From assembly GCA_948567375.1 (NCBI GenBank), contig OX419756.1, forward strand, positions 73,112,333 to 73,176,332: a DNA stretch of 64,000 bases, given 5' to 3'. Made by a program: the position numbers and the translations under genes. Shown here in pieces: positions 33,825-44,455 of the stretch (the first letter of the stretch is position 1; every line of letters begins with the position of its first letter). Source of the stretch: Lunularia cruciata (lineage: Eukaryota > Streptophyta > Marchantiopsida > Lunulariales > Lunulariaceae). The notes under the pieces are model-generated. The model was given only the letters and a program-made list of their open reading frames with translations, had not been told where the DNA came from and did no database searches.

Positions 33825-34351
33825 TGTGGCACTTTAGAGTCTATGTATGACTTATGTGTGGGTTGTGCTTCTATAGTGTATGATGTTGACAGCAATGTAT
33901 GTTGTGTAGCGATGTATATACGCACGACAATGTAGATATGCATGATCACAACATTTGTAGTATCAAAGCTAGATTGCTCAGACACTGGAGTAGTAGTGTT
34001 GGTAGTCATAGACATTTTGGTAGTTACTCATCGACTACTTATTTATGGTCCAATTTCATGGTAGGACTACAGATCACCATCACTTGCACCGTTGGATGTG
34101 TTGTAAGCAGTGCCGTTAGGGCTAGAGAGAGTGTAGCTTTAGTGTAGCTCTAGAGAGCTCACTTCTTTGATGTTGAGCCTTTGAGTTCCTGGCTATGGTG
34201 GACATAGGCTGGTGAGTGTCACTTGGAGTCATTTAGCTAGAGTGGGTATGGCTTGATTATAATCAATGCCCAATTTTTGCTAGAGTGTTGAGTGAATGAT
34301 CAAGTACATATATGTTTGAGGGTGATTCAAGTTGAAGACGAGCTGATTGAT
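33825..34351 (+). repeat. Second truncated LTR unit
   Basis: It restarts at TGTGGCACTTTAGAG and runs about 527 bp. It ends at GAGCTGATTGA, the same LTR position at which the preceding unit ends. It is more diverged than that unit. Confidence 0.8.
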
Positions 34352-34460
34352 TGTGGAACTTTAGAGTTCATGTATGACTTATGTGTGGGTTGTGCTTCTA
34401 TAGTGTATGATGTTGACAACAATGTATGTTGTGTAGCGATGTAGATAAGGACAACACTTT
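34352..34460 (+). repeat. Third LTR fragment
   Basis: It restarts again at TGTGGAACTTTAGAG and keeps about 110 bp before similarity ends near GTAGATAAGGACAAC. Confidence 0.75.
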
Positions 34461-34790
34461 AGCTAAGAGCATCAAAGAGAGTTATAGATCTTTTATCTTT
34501 ATCCACAACAAACTCCTTTTTTTTGAGATTTAAGATGAGGAGGAAAAGGTAGAGTTGTTTTTCTCACCTTCTCTTGGGAGAGGATTTGCTTCAGCAAGAA
34601 GAATTAATCAAATTATGTCATCAAGTGGCACTTTTTTTACTTCCTCATTTTCTCTTTATTCTATAAAGAAGAAAAGTACCCAAATTGTGTTCTCTTTGAC
34701 ATGATATATATACATCATAATAAGGAGAGTGAAAAGGGGAATCATTTGTACATTTGGAACATTTCATATTGTCATGGTGTTTCTTTCATC

Positions 34791-34960
34791 TTAAAGAACA
34801 TATATGAAATGTCCTTCCTTGATCTAGTAGATGAACATTTTGTAGAAAAGGATGAGCACTAGAAAATTTGCTAGCTCCAGCAAATTATCTAGTGCTCATC
34901 CTTTTCTACAAAATGTTCATCTACTAGATCAAGGAAAAACATTTCATATATGTTCTTTAA
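34791..34960. repeat. Near-perfect long hairpin, 82-bp arms
   Basis: Arms 34791-34872 and 34879-34960 are complementary at 79 of 82 positions around the 6-base loop AGCTCC. The outer ends are TTAAAGAACATATATG and its complement. It could be a foldback element (MITE-like) or a young small-RNA precursor. No family can be assigned from sequence alone. Confidence 0.9.
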
Positions 34961-35748
34961 CTTTACCTCAAAAACAAATTTTGTTTGTTTTTGTTTCAGA
35001 AGTTGTGTAAGTACCCTAGGAGCTTACATTAGTTTTATAAAGAGAAAAATATACATTGGGTTTCCAAGGAATATCAAGTGTTTCTATTTATTTTTTGTTT
35101 GGTGAACACTAGAACCAATTAGAGGGTGGTATGATAGTTTGTAGTTCTAATTTCAAAAATATTTTCTGTTGGAAAAGATGAACCAAAAAGATCCTGAAAG
35201 ATACATCATCAAATGAGATTGAGATTCATCCACCACAAATGCACGGAGAAAATTTTCTTCTTAAGAGTGGTTTAATAATTTTTTCCTAGCTCATTACAAA
35301 GAGATGCAAAAGTGCAAATATTTCAAGCAAGAGAAATTTATTACAACCAAGTAATCTTAGCCTAAAGAAAAGGATAAGCTCTGAAACCTTTTGTCTTTTA
35401 GAACTTGTACGAGGCATTAGAGAAAGTGATAGTCTTGAGTTAGTATTTCCAAAACATAGTATGTAATTTGCATGCATACACAAAATGCTGTATATTAGGT
35501 TTCAATTTCCTATTTACGGAAGTCAACAATAAAACCATATTATTTTTCATCGGATAGTCCGCTACAAATCACTTGTTTGTTTGAAGATACCCCAAATTTT
35601 TTTTTTCCGAATTCAGGTCATCTCTATGATCAAATTCTTTATTTATGAATTACTCGGTCTAGCTTTTCAGGGATCTCATGAACCAATTTATGAGTCCATT
35701 CAATTCAATTCTGTTTTGATTGTCTATCGGTGTCCTCACCGTCTATAC

Positions 35749-35784
35749 AATCTACCTATTGTAAGGATTTACAATAGGTAGATT
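35749..35784. other. Perfect stem-loop, plastid 3'-end style
   Basis: The arms AATCTACCTATTGTAA and TTACAATAGGTAGATT surround the loop GGAT. Such 16-bp perfect stems are typical of plastid mRNA 3' ends. The surrounding 35,540-36,130 sequence also looks organellar in base use, so a plastid-derived insert is possible, but no organelle gene was recognised. Confidence 0.5.
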
Positions 35785-36130
35785 TATTTCGGGCAGCGAT
35801 TCCGTAATTCCTTAAATTGAAACTCTATTAAATACAAGTTCTTATATCATACTTGAACTGGAATAGGTCATGATAATTTATCATAGTATAAAAGTCTTGT
35901 CCTTTTCTTTTACTTTTCAAAGAGAAAGATGGACCAAACGCCTTATACAAGTATCCTTCTTTATGCTGGTGTCTTCATCTTCTATCAATCTCCAAAAGCA
36001 GTTTGGTTGAATGGATGTACATCCATAGACAGAAGGCCCAAAATACGACAAATACAAAACTACAGAAAAGCTAAACAGAAGTCAAACGAGAAACTACACT
36101 TCGTAATGCCATAATTTTAATGCTTTAGTT

Positions 36131-37146
36131 TTTTGAGAAAAGGCGACCGCGTAGAAAACACGAATGATGGGAAGACCCCATCATCAATACTTTAGTTGAT
36201 ATACTTCATGGTAGTTCCTACTGTGTCGTCCACCTTGTGGATATCCGAGGTACCTCTTTTGGAAAAGAATGTGCGAGCAAGATTTCATGTTAAAGTGAAG
36301 CATATCTTCTTGTTGAACCTTACTTGATAGTCGACTTTTTTCTCTCACTTGATAGTCGAATGGAGGAAAAAGTCAAACAAGATTTAAGTCAAACAAAAAT
36401 TTGATTTGAAAGATTTGACCTTAGCGTATCACACCGTTGAATTGTGGGCACAATTGATTCCCCCACGATCAAAATATCCACTTCAAATTAATAATGGAGG
36501 GGATCCACCCCTCGTCGATGCCGTTCAATCAAGTCTTGATACAAATGCCGAAAAGTTGTGGCTGCTAGAATATTCTAATCAGCTAATCAACCTCGTTGAA
36601 TCCAATGTTTCTTCATTCGATCTCCATAAGGCATGCAGTTCCTCGCCTTTGGGATTCTCTTCGTGCGAGGAGACGGGCGGAAGTCTCTATCGGTCATTGT
36701 CATTGGCTATGACGGCCTCCTTTTGGTCAGCTGAGAACCGGTCACTATCATAGCGGTATGGGCCAGGACGAATCTCAACGTACATTACGGAAACTGAGAC
36801 CTCTGAATATTCCGTCTGGATTTAGTGAAGCGAAAGTGCATGGAGCCGGGAGATCAGTGACTGTGATTGCTCCATGGCCCTGACAAGAATGAAGTATCTA
36901 CTGATAGAAGATCAGATAATTGAGTCCAATGGTGGGAAGAATATAGTTCGAGACCACCGCGAAATCCCCTCAAGCACGTTGACAGACTAGGCCGGGATGT
37001 ACCCGCATGGTCTTCTTACACTGTGCTTTGACGACACACATTTGGTGACAAAAACATTGAAGAATACTTCATTTTTGTCAACAGCAGAGGAAATTGATTG
37101 TGCATAGGAAAGTTTCAAAGTTTGCAACGTAATATAGGCAGCTGCG
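36131..37146. other. Upstream region of the fibrillin gene
   Basis: No gene is supported here. It contains a directly repeated ACTTGATAGTCGA at 36322-36334 and 36347-36359 and a copy of the dispersed GGGGTCTTCCC repeat. A moderately GC-rich stretch (36,400-36,980) without a convincing frame lies nearer the gene. The promoter of the gene at 37147 should lie here. Confidence 0.4.
36134..36188 (-). repeat. Dispersed GGGGTCTTCCC repeat, copy 1
   Basis: The minus strand reads GATGATGGGGTCTTCCC, then a CGTGTTTTCTACGCGG-type block. Only the 3' half of the repeat is present. Confidence 0.6.
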
Positions 37147-38127
37147 ATGGCAGCCTTGAGTGTCGTCTCGTCGGTAGCGCTTGGCCGGTTGAAAACATGC
37201 AACGTTGGGGTGGTCGATGAGGCTAAAGCTCAGAAATGCTGGGGCCCCAGCAATTGCAGGACGACTACAGAGTTGAGGAGCCAAGGACTCGTTTCAAACA
37301 GTTGGGCCCATAGGAGAGTTTTGCGACCCTGGGTAGTAAGAGTATCGGGTGAGGGATTGCTGACTACTGACCCGGCATCAGGTGTAGATTCTGAATCAGA
37401 AAGGGAAAGGCTGGAAGCACAGTTGTTCGCACAAATCGAAGCTTCGCCTGGAAACTTGAGTGAGGACTGTATTGCCACTATTGAGGAGTTGGGGAAGTTT
37501 AACCCTAATCCGGAGCCTCTGGCGAGAGATCCGGAGCTGACTGCAGGTTACTGGCATCAAATTAGAGGTACTCCCAGAGGAACAGGAAGGAAAGGGGAAG
37601 GGAAGCAGGAAGTTGGCTATGTAGGTGCCTCTGTAACTCTTGGAAGAGCTACGTTCAATGCTTTCAAGCCCGGTAATCTCGACATCGTGTTGGGCGAGGT
37701 GTACAATTATGTGGGAAAACTTGGTGCGGAAGACGAGAGTACTTATGAGCTTGTGATCATGTTCTCTACGAAGAACCCCAAAGGAGAGGACCTGCCACCG
37801 ATTGAAGGTCTGATTATCAACACAGCTGAGCAGCATGTCGAGAGCTCCTCAAGAATGGGAATAGAATTCTGTCGTGCAAAGATTCGGCCCTGCTATCCGG
37901 ATAGGGATCTTGAGGCATGGAAAGAAATCTTTGGCGAGTATAATTCTCAAATGGACGATATTGGACAGGTATTTTGGGAAAATCCACAGCCTCACAAGGG
38001 TCATTTGGACTTTATTTACATTACAGACAACAAAGTAAGGATAACGAAGGGCAATCTGGGGGGCTACTTCGTGGTTAGGAGGGTGGAGGCACCACCGGCG
38101 TTTCTCGACACCGCCAGGAAAGTGTAG
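37147..38127 (+). CDS. Plastid lipid-associated (PAP/fibrillin-type) protein
   Basis: A single uninterrupted frame of 326 codons. The start GCGATGGCA is in good plant context and is the first Met of the frame. Residues 1 to about 75 are rich in Ser, Arg and Val and poor in acidic residues, as in a chloroplast transit peptide. The mature part carries PAP/fibrillin landmarks: an N-terminal helix ending ELGKFNPNPEPLARDPEL, then the GYWHQIRG block equivalent to the family GxW motif. The C-terminal GHLDFIYITDNKVRITKG strand pair is near residues 285-305. Fibrillins coat plastoglobules or bind thylakoid lipids and help in stress protection. The subfamily is uncertain because the central region is long and diverged. 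A possible poly(A) signal AATAAA lies at 38467-38472. Confidence 0.78.
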   Translation: MAALSVVSSVALGRLKTCNVGVVDEAKAQKCWGPSNCRTTTELRSQGLVSNSWAHRRVLRPWVVRVSGEGLLTTDPASGVDSESERERLEAQLFAQIEASPGNLSEDCIATIEELGKFNPNPEPLARDPELTAGYWHQIRGTPRGTGRKGEGKQEVGYVGASVTLGRATFNAFKPGNLDIVLGEVYNYVGKLGAEDESTYELVIMFSTKNPKGEDLPPIEGLIINTAEQHVESSSRMGIEFCRAKIRPCYPDRDLEAWKEIFGEYNSQMDDIGQVFWENPQPHKGHLDFIYITDNKVRITKGNLGGYFVVRRVEAPPAFLDTARKV

Positions 38128-38505
38128 CATCGTTCTTTAGCCTCGGTGCCATAGGTTGCTGTTTCAAAAATGTTTGATCTCCAGGCTTGATTCTGAGCCA
38201 GATCCAATCAATTTCCAAGAAATTCTTTGTCTCATCCATTTACTGAGAACTTCTATGCTGGCACTGAGAGTTTGAGTTTCTTCATGTTGGCCTAAGCCTC
38301 ATCAATGCATAATTCTTTGCTCTAGATCCATGTCTAGAGTTCCTACACGACGATGAAAGGATACGGAATATCATAGTAGTCCAAATGAACGGTTGTATTG
38401 AATTTGTATTTTAAGCTTCTTCAAAAGCTCAAAACCACTCTAGCATGGTCCACATATCAAGTGTTTAATAAAAAAAAATGATTTGTTGTCTTAACACATT
38501 TTCTC

Positions 38506-38542
38506 CAGCATTGCTATATATCCTTCTTATATAGCAATGCTG
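38506..38542. other. Perfect 15-bp stem-loop downstream of fibrillin gene
   Basis: CAGCATTGCTATATA and TATATAGCAATGCTG surround a 7-base loop. It begins about 380 bp after the stop codon and 33 bp after an AATAAA, so it may lie beyond the mRNA end. Confidence 0.8.
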
Positions 38543-41239
38543 TGGGTTTAGCCAAATCTACGGGGTCCATTCTAGACTTGTGTCCCCGGCCATGCTCCTT
38601 GCAGTAGAACCGGAACACTCGAAACATCGCCATAGACACCGAAGGACTCTTCCTGTGTTTGAGGCATGACCAGGATATCCTTTTTTTCTACCCTGATCTT
38701 TATAATGCTTTTGAGGGTTTCTGTTCATACAATTTGTGGTCTGAAATATTCGTAGCATCATTAACCTTATTTCCCGAATTTCTGTGATAGACAATATGGT
38801 CCTCGTCTCGATGGCTGCATGTATGTTCTTTTGCTGCTGTCAATCTCTATAATTTCAATTATTAATATATTGCAGATTACTAACGCTATTCCTTTTGTAG
38901 GTTGAATTGAGCTTTTGCTGCACTGCACTGCATCCACACTTATCACTCCTATCTTCTCTTCTTCCCGCGATTGCCTTGCCTTACATTCAGTCATCTGTAC
39001 TACCGTTCTTTTGTGAATCATATCACAATGCATGGAATGCATGGACTTCGTTGTCCATTGCTTCGATTCTTTGTTGCTGCTCTTTGAATGAAACGATTAG
39101 TTTCTGGATCGGAATCACATCCTAGTTAGTTAGTTACCTTACCGTTCATGGTTGCTCCTCAGTTCTGTGACCGACTGTTGTTAAGTTCGACTAGTAGCAT
39201 CATTTATCCGAGGAGCATAGATGGCCAACATTTTGGAAGACTTTGGAACGTGTTGGAAACGGGCTCAAGTCTGTTGGTGAAGATGAGATGGTCCTACCGT
39301 TGGAGAAGCACCGGGCGCCACATGTCTAATATCCAAAGCATACATGAAACCCCAGCGGCTCCTTTAGAATGTACATGAAATGCAAATGTACATTAAATGT
39401 TGAAGGCGTGAAGTCTGTTGATTCATAGCTTTGGATGTTTCGCGCTCTTAAGATCACAGTGGTTGTACTCAAGGGACGACGACTGTCACTAACAGAGGTG
39501 CTGCCACACGTTTGAATATGCGTTATCATATCTTTCTTACTGTAATCATTAGTAATAATCTCTAGACATGGTTTTAAATTCATCAACGAGAAGGAACTGG
39601 TTAGGCACAATTCCCTTCCGACTGGTGACTTCCCACTACATACACAGTAAGAGACTTTCACGTCCTTTTAAGTCAAAAGTTGGAACTAGCTAAAGGTATC
39701 CAGCCATTTGCTGTACTTGATAAAGGGTTTTATCCGCATACTTGTACTTTGCGGGCAAGTAATACACTGTACTGGTGATGGTGAGTCGATACAATGTGTA
39801 ATCGAAACTGATACTGTAAGAAGCCCTTCGAGAGATGTTGCGAAGCAGGCGGCCTTACAATGTTACAAAATTCCCTAAATTGTTGCACACACTTGTGATG
39901 AAAGCATATCAAAACAAAACTATGACGCAGTATACCACTGGCAAAAATTGTTGAATTTTACCAGACTATTATAGAAATTCTTATTATTTTCATGTCTCCC
40001 TTTCTGACCATTGTGTTTCTGTTCCGATTCACTCTCTTACCAGTAGAGTAGACTTTCTAAAGGTTTTATTTAACTTGTTCAAACAGGCCTCTTGACCTTG
40101 GGTTGCAGAGGTCGCCGTGCCGAATAGTTTAGTCAACACTCGCTAGATTACTTGTTTTACGCAGGCAAAGTTGCATATTTCCAACTACCGATAGGGTTTA
40201 GGGTCCAACTACGAAACCAACTAAAGCAGTTTCACAACTTAACCTCACCCAACAATGGTGGGTATGACTCCTTAAATGGCCCGGCTTTACACTTTCGCCA
40301 ATCGCGACTGGATTTAGAAGCAAAAACTCTCGCAAAGAAGTTGCGAATATCTATGCTAACTAGATCAGGATAATACCACTTACCGCTTTATACCGTTCAA
40401 TTGGCGTCTACAATGATGCAAAAGAGTTGCTCCTAATGCTTCGTTGACGCTGTCGAAAATAGATGTGCTTTGATGCAATTGCCTAAAATTAAAGAATATG
40501 AAGCCGACCTGATATGATGAATTATATCGTCGAGCTGCAGCGGGCCAGTTCTCTTAAGGGTGATCACAGATCTTGTGCAGCTCACTTCCCATGTTTCAAA
40601 TGTTTGAGATGCTTTATAGCAAATTGGCCCATTACCATAATGTTTTTTACTAATATGCATATAGCCTGTACAAGATTGAATATCCAAACGCTTCATAAGT
40701 ACAATAAGGAGAAAACATTCTCCTCAAGCTCGATTCGTGGATGGATTCCGCGATGATAATCTAACTACTTCTCAGTCTACACTAACTATATAACTTCATA
40801 TTTTCTAAACATCAAATGTTTTGGTCAGCTAAATATCTTCTGCTAGAACCAATGTCAACGTATGTACAAGATCATATAACAGAATCAGACAGCTACAGTA
40901 GTGCTTAAACTGCCCATCATTTAGGTGTGACTACCTGACAATTCCATGATGGGCAATAAATGCTACTGCCCAAAATACCTTTTCACTTCTCTCCAGCTTA
41001 CATCTCGCTCTCTTCACCTTCCATCCCGCCATCACTGTAAGTTGTAAACCTCGAAGATTTGATTCAATAACGAACAGATTCCCTGTTTGAGACTGGGAAG
41101 TAACTAGTGCTTGACCTCGGTACTAGTTCCATTTTCCTCATAACATGTAGACTCTGAAGCTGATGGATACTGAAGCAATCGTCTGTTACAAAGTGTACAC
41201 CGAAACGAATGTACTGCCGAAGTTGCGAACTCCGCCACA
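38543..41239. other. Intergenic region between the two plastid-protein genes
   Basis: No frame in this 2.7 kb shows a family motif or a convincing start. Short Met-initiated frames up to 130 codons are scattered on both strands with no shared codon bias. The last ~200 bp should hold the 3' end of the minus-strand gene. Confidence 0.5.
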
Positions 41240-42263
41240 TCACTTCGATTCGTCAAAGAAGAGCCCATCAATAAGGTTGTCAAGGGCTGAATCTACCATG
41301 TTCTTGTAGTTTCTCGACATTAGAGAAACCACATCAGCCTTCGTCCTCCATGCAAAAGCAAAAGTTGCAGCCGATAGAGTTGCTACAGCACACAGTGCTG
41401 CTGTACCTTCTAAAGCTCCCAAATCAATACCCTGGAACACGCTCTCTCCAGTGAAGAACTCCACTCCGATTGCGATTGATAGTGCTAACTGTAAAACAAA
41501 ACCAAAGAAGAACAACTTAGCAAACAATAATAACAAGCAAATCGTCCAGATCCGCTTCTCACATATTGACAGTTAGAATTCATACCCAAAAACATTAACT
41601 GGAGATTCATAAGAATAATATAAGCGAAACAAGAAGGAAGCTTCATCTTGCTAATTATGCAGGAACTGAGGTACATGAAAGAACAAACCAAATAGAAAGC
41701 AACTCGAGGCTTACCATAGCTAGCCTGCCGGACAGAATTTCCCAGTTGCGCACTTGCTTCGACGCTTCCACACTGGCGGCCAGAAGCTCAAACACGGAAG
41801 TACCACCAAATCCTGTCACAACTCCTTCTCCACCGGCCTCACCAAAAGCCCTGAGGGTGGCAAAACGTGGGGGCTGGATGGGCGACTTGTTCTTGGTTCT
41901 TGGACTTAGACGCTCGGCCTCCGAGATAATCTTGGCTATGTCCACCGCATCCAAAGCTCCGTACATCTCCTCTTTCCTACTCTCCGACGCATCCTTCATA
42001 GATTGGAATACTTTAGAATTCTCCTTGTCACTCCCCTCTCCCTGTTGAGCGACAATTGCATGTCTACTAACTGAATTTGTGCTTCGGTTGCCGCACGACG
42101 TCGATGAGTGTTTCAAATGACCAACCTTCTTAACTCCAAACTGCGGCACAGTTCCAGAAACAGAGGCCAAAGACGAGCAAGGACATCCCCTACGATCTGG
42201 AAGAAAGCCCACTCCACCCACGAGCGTCGATCCCGATATTAAAGACCCAACAGAAGCTGCCAT
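41240..42263 (-). CDS. Two-helix light-harvesting-like (SEP/LIL type) protein
   Basis: Two exons: 42263-41715 (183 codons) and 41488-41240 (82 codons plus stop). The 226-bp phase-0 intron 41489-41714 has GTAAGC and TTTTACAG ends. The N-terminus starting MAASVGSLISGST is Ser/Gly/Val-rich, as in a plastid transit peptide. An upstream in-frame Met at 42287 adds eight residues. The splice joins NWEILSGRLAM to LALSIAIGVEFFTGES and creates the chlorophyll-binding ExxxGRxAM helix of the LHC superfamily. A second hydrophobic helix follows (EGTAALCAVATLSAATFAFAW). Two helices indicate the stress-enhanced or light-harvesting-like class, which sits in thylakoids and helps photoprotection. Total 265 residues. 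Confidence 0.85.
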
Positions 42264-44353
42264 CGAATAATCCTGCTCGGTATGCAATCTTCAACAATCC
42301 CCAAAAGAGCTCTTTCTTAACAATCCAAATGGTTGATCAAATCTTCAGCGAACAGAATCCAGACTCACCCACGAAACCACAAATACTCCGATTTTTGCCC
42401 GAACCGAAACTCTTCGAAGCACTTAACCGACAGGGAAAAATCTGTCAACAAATCGCGACGTGTAGTTTAGTGGTCGAATTCCTCGGAAAAATTGGAAGGA
42501 GATCCAATTCCTTTGGAAATAACAGCCTAGTCGGCGGCAGAGGTCCTGAAAGTGTCGAGTGTCTTGGAAGCCAGGAACAAGGAGAAGAAGAAGGCGTCAA
42601 CGAGAGAACCGCGTTGAAAGGCGACGGAAGGGGTTCGTACTACGTGGTCGCTGGAACGAGGAATCAGCTAACCATGGTTAGGTACGCGCTTTTGAGTCCT
42701 TTTGCCTAATTTAGACCAAAAGGTGCGACGTGTTCGCTTCTCTTTCTGACGTAAAGCGCTTGGGGCATTTAACTTAGTAAATGTCCCGAGTAAAGGCCGA
42801 CCAAAGTTGCGTTCATGAACGGCGGAGGTGGGTATACGTAGTCGTTTCAGTAGTTGCGATGACCGGCACCGTCAGGCCGCTAGACTGCAGAACTTCCCCC
42901 CTGATGACTTGGTTCAAAATTCTCCGTCTTGGTCACGTTCTTTAACCGAGGACTAGGGGTAGGGTAAACTTACTATCTCACTCTAGCTGTTTATCTATTC
43001 AATAAGCCCTACTCCAGAGAAACTGGAGGCCCTTCAAACACCCGTCAAATTGGATAAGAAACAGGTGTCGACCTGGCAGTCCACCAAATAACACTACTCA
43101 GGCCAAGCCCCATGTATTATTATTCAGGACGTGGGAGACGAAAACCCACGGTCTGCCCACCCCGAGCGTCCAGGATTCCTTCTTGCCATATAGTCAACTC
43201 AGGTTTAACAGGTGCTTAACATAATGTAATTAATTAGCAAACTCCAGCTTAAATCTAAAATGGTTCAAGGTCAAACGTTCACTGCACCATTTTAGATGAC
43301 GTGCATGCCGTTAACCCACACGTCAGCCCTAGACGTAGAATAGCAAGTAGAGCGGAGGTTTATCTCAACCAAGGATGTACTACACATATTCGACAGGAAA
43401 GGCAAATATTCGGAACAGATCCACGGAAACCAATTGTTCCGATGGCTGCTATTGTCCTGATTTGCTGGCTTGAGTCATGTCACTAGGGTGCAAACTATCA
43501 CCAAAAAGTACATGGAAAATTTTGGAGGCGAGCGCAGCAATCTCTCAGTTGGAATGTTCAAGGTAACGAATTGAAAACAAATCTCATGTCAAAGTACCAG
43601 ATGGAATATATAATTTTATTTCTAAGTTAACCCCGCAATCTTACCGAAATGAGTAACAAATTAGATTGTAATGATCTTTATGACTTTTCATATACTGTAG
43701 TCAAGCACGATGGTGCCATCATGTGGCTCCAGCATGGGACCATATGATGGTCAAATGCTGGAAACACTATTATATTGAATTCTGTTACCATGTACTGTGG
43801 GGATAATATTCCATCTACATTTCATGATACTTGATACCTGGGATTCAGCCAATAGGTTCCAGAGTACAATTGACAGTCCTGTCAGCATGTGGAGGTCTTC
43901 ATCTTTAGAGTACATCGAGACCTGATTAGAAGCTAATAGCAAAAGGTCGATACAAATGTCCGGCTCGTTGCTGCCAGAAAAGGGTCCTCTTCGAGAAGTT
44001 AACGAAGGGGCGGAATGCACCCCAGCGCCGGCGACAAGTGGAAGATAGGGGCTGACTGTTCAGAATGCAACTAGAGCAGGGGTGAAGCTAACTAGACCAA
44101 GCAGCTCAGTACGACAGAAATGATGCTCTAGTCCCATCCTTCACCACGTGTCTGTACAGCTCACCAGCAAATCCGACTTGACTACATGTGAGTTCCACGG
44201 CGACACCCGCAGCCGCCTGTTGAGATGCATGTTTTGCATGGTTGGTTGACATTGTGCCCAGGTTAACTGGGTTCTCTTTTGCAACTGCCTAGTTTCAGTG
44301 GAGAACTTGTAGCCTGGAAGTGCACGTCACCCTCGATTGAACACGATATTATA

Positions 44354-44455
44354 TTATTGGGGTTTAGCTCTATTGTATCTTTTATGTCTTCTTCTTGTAC
44401 GGTTTGGATGGGATCTTCCCACTCTTCTTGTTGTCACACGCGGACGCTTTCTTAC
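44354..44455 (+). repeat. Dispersed GGGGTCTTCCC repeat, copy 2
   Basis: TATTGGGGTTTAGCTC, CTTCTTGTACGGTTTG, GGGATCTTCCC and GTCACACGCGG occur in this order. It carries both halves of the repeat. Confidence 0.65.

Noticed and set aside
33268..34460. CRISPR-like or satellite array
   Set aside because: The units are LTR pieces of about 545 bp with diverged sequence, not short regular repeats with spacers.
36406..36753. 115-codon plus-strand frame upstream of the fibrillin gene
   Set aside because: No family match. It ends without a plausible continuation. It is more likely promoter or organelle-like DNA.
42329..42709. 126-codon plus-strand frame as a gene
   Set aside because: It has no family resemblance, no transit or domain signal, and overlaps the expected promoter of the divergent minus-strand gene.
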